Positions 5,490 to 6,182 of a stretch of 6,182 nt of DNA are shown here, piece by piece. The number at the start of each line of letters is the position of its first letter. The stretch's first letter is position 1. The notes below the pieces were generated by a model. The model had not been told where the DNA came from. It saw nothing but the letters and a program-made list of their open reading frames with translations, and did not search any database. This DNA comes from an uncultured Clostridium sp. (GTDB lineage Bacteria; Bacillota; Clostridia; Peptostreptococcales; Peptostreptococcaceae): the NCBI GenBank assembly GCA_900539645.1, contig UQCY01000113.1:1-6182 (forward strand). Reading direction: 5' to 3'. The position numbers and the translations under genes were made by a program.

Positions 5490-6182
5490 ATCATATCACC
5501 CAAAATAGCTGTAAATTCTCTTTTTAAATCCTTTGCTCTATACTTGCTGACTGGCACACTTTTTCCATTTACCACTACTTCACCAGTCTTTATCAAATCA
5601 ACTTTGTCTAGATTTACAAGATAGCTCTTATGACATCTAAAGAACTTAAAATCTTCCAACTTTTCCTCTAATTTTTCAATACTAGTACCTGTATATTCAA
5701 CCTCTTTACCGTTTTTATGCACAATAATCTCTCTTTTAATAACCTCAATATAATCTATATCGTCTATTTTTAATTTTTCCATCTCACCTTTTCTACTAAG
5801 TACAATAAATTTTCCTTTTTTCTTGCCAATTTCAGCAAAACAACTGATTATACTCTCTCTCAACTCTTCAATTTCTACTGGTTTTAGAAGATATCTGTAC
5901 GCATTTACTTTGTATCCATCCCTTACAAATTCCACATTTCCAGTGATAAATATTATCTCAGAATCTATGTTCATCTCCCTTATCTTTTTAGCTGCGTCTA
6001 TTCCGTTCATCTCGCCCATCATAATATCCATTAGAAAAATATCTATTTTGGATAGGTCAGATTTTAATAGCTCTTCAGCAGACTCAAATTCTTCAATAAT
6101 TATATTCTCTACTTCAATTTTATTTTTGATTTCCACTCTATTTTCTATTACATTTTTATTTTTTATATCCTCAGCTAAAATT
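5483..6182 (-). CDS. LytTR-family response regulator (AgrA/VirR-like), start missing
   Basis: This is a cytosolic DNA-binding response regulator, the partner of the adjacent kinase. The frame is open to the window edge with no stop, so the true start lies beyond 6182; 232 residues are visible (first full codon at 6181). A GTG at 6136 could be mistaken for the start but would cut into the receiver domain. In visible numbering, the receiver domain runs to about 120 with phospho-acceptor Asp-52 in FLMDIMM, the switch Thr-80 in FITG and Lys-100 in LLKP. The first strand and acidic pocket are missing. The LytTR DNA-binding domain (about 125-225) shows IDYIEVIKRE, FFRCHKSYLVN (Arg-182, His-184) and VPVSKYRAKDL. 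LytTR proteins bind paired 9-bp direct repeats. Possible targets here are its own operon and the CPBP genes, which is inference. Confidence 0.92.
   Translation of the reverse strand, partial: ILAEDIKNKNVIENRVEIKNKIEVENIIIEEFESAEELLKSDLSKIDIFLMDIMMGEMNGIDAAKKIREMNIDSEIIFITGNVEFVRDGYKVNAYRYLLKPVEIEELRESIISCFAEIGKKKGKFIVLSRKGEMEKLKIDDIDYIEVIKREIIVHKNGKEVEYTGTSIEKLEEKLEDFKFFRCHKSYLVNLDKVDLIKTGEVVVNGKSVPVSKYRAKDLKREFTAILGDMIC

Overview
The window looks like AT-rich Firmicutes DNA, with AT-rich codon use, strong AGGGG-type ribosome binding sites and hairpin-plus-U-tract terminators. The best organism guess is a gut anaerobe of the Peptostreptococcaceae. The pointer is a short-chain dehydrogenase that closely resembles the 12-alpha-hydroxysteroid dehydrogenases of bile-acid-converting clostridia. 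A Peptacetobacter (Clostridium) hiranonis-like genome would fit, but this is inference from one gene plus base composition.

Left third: a minus-strand low-specificity L-threonine aldolase (102-1133) with its own terminator (53-88). It is divergent from a plus-strand 12-alpha-HSDH-like gene (1513-2313). The 379-bp AT-rich spacer holds a good sigma-A-type promoter for the dehydrogenase (TTGAAC, 17 bp, TATTAT) and a weaker candidate for the aldolase. Bases 1-52 are clearly more GC-rich than the rest and may be the tail of a plus-strand gene.

Middle: between the dehydrogenase and the next, convergent gene lies a 261-bp imperfect inverted repeat (2303-2563). Each arm carries an intrinsic terminator, one for each converging unit. 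The left arm begins inside the last codons of the dehydrogenase, and the right arm repeats the same final codons and stop.

Right two thirds, all minus strand: a LytTR response regulator (cut by the window edge) and an AgrC-like HPK10 sensor kinase overlap by 7 bp. A terminator (4068-4110) and a promoter (4036-4064) follow, then two tandem CPBP-family membrane proteins. The first CPBP protein keeps the full metalloprotease/Abi motif set. The second is a clear paralogue in which every one of those residues is replaced. The two share an identical 29-bp start region. The last bases of the kinase gene carry a 9-12-9 direct repeat shaped like a LytTR-family binding site.

The two-component pair plus the CPBP pair looks like a peptide-sensing module with self-protection or signal-processing membrane proteins. 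No AgrB- or AgrD-like gene is visible in the window. The most unusual items are the long palindrome, the active/dead CPBP pair, and the repeats around the CPBP promoter.
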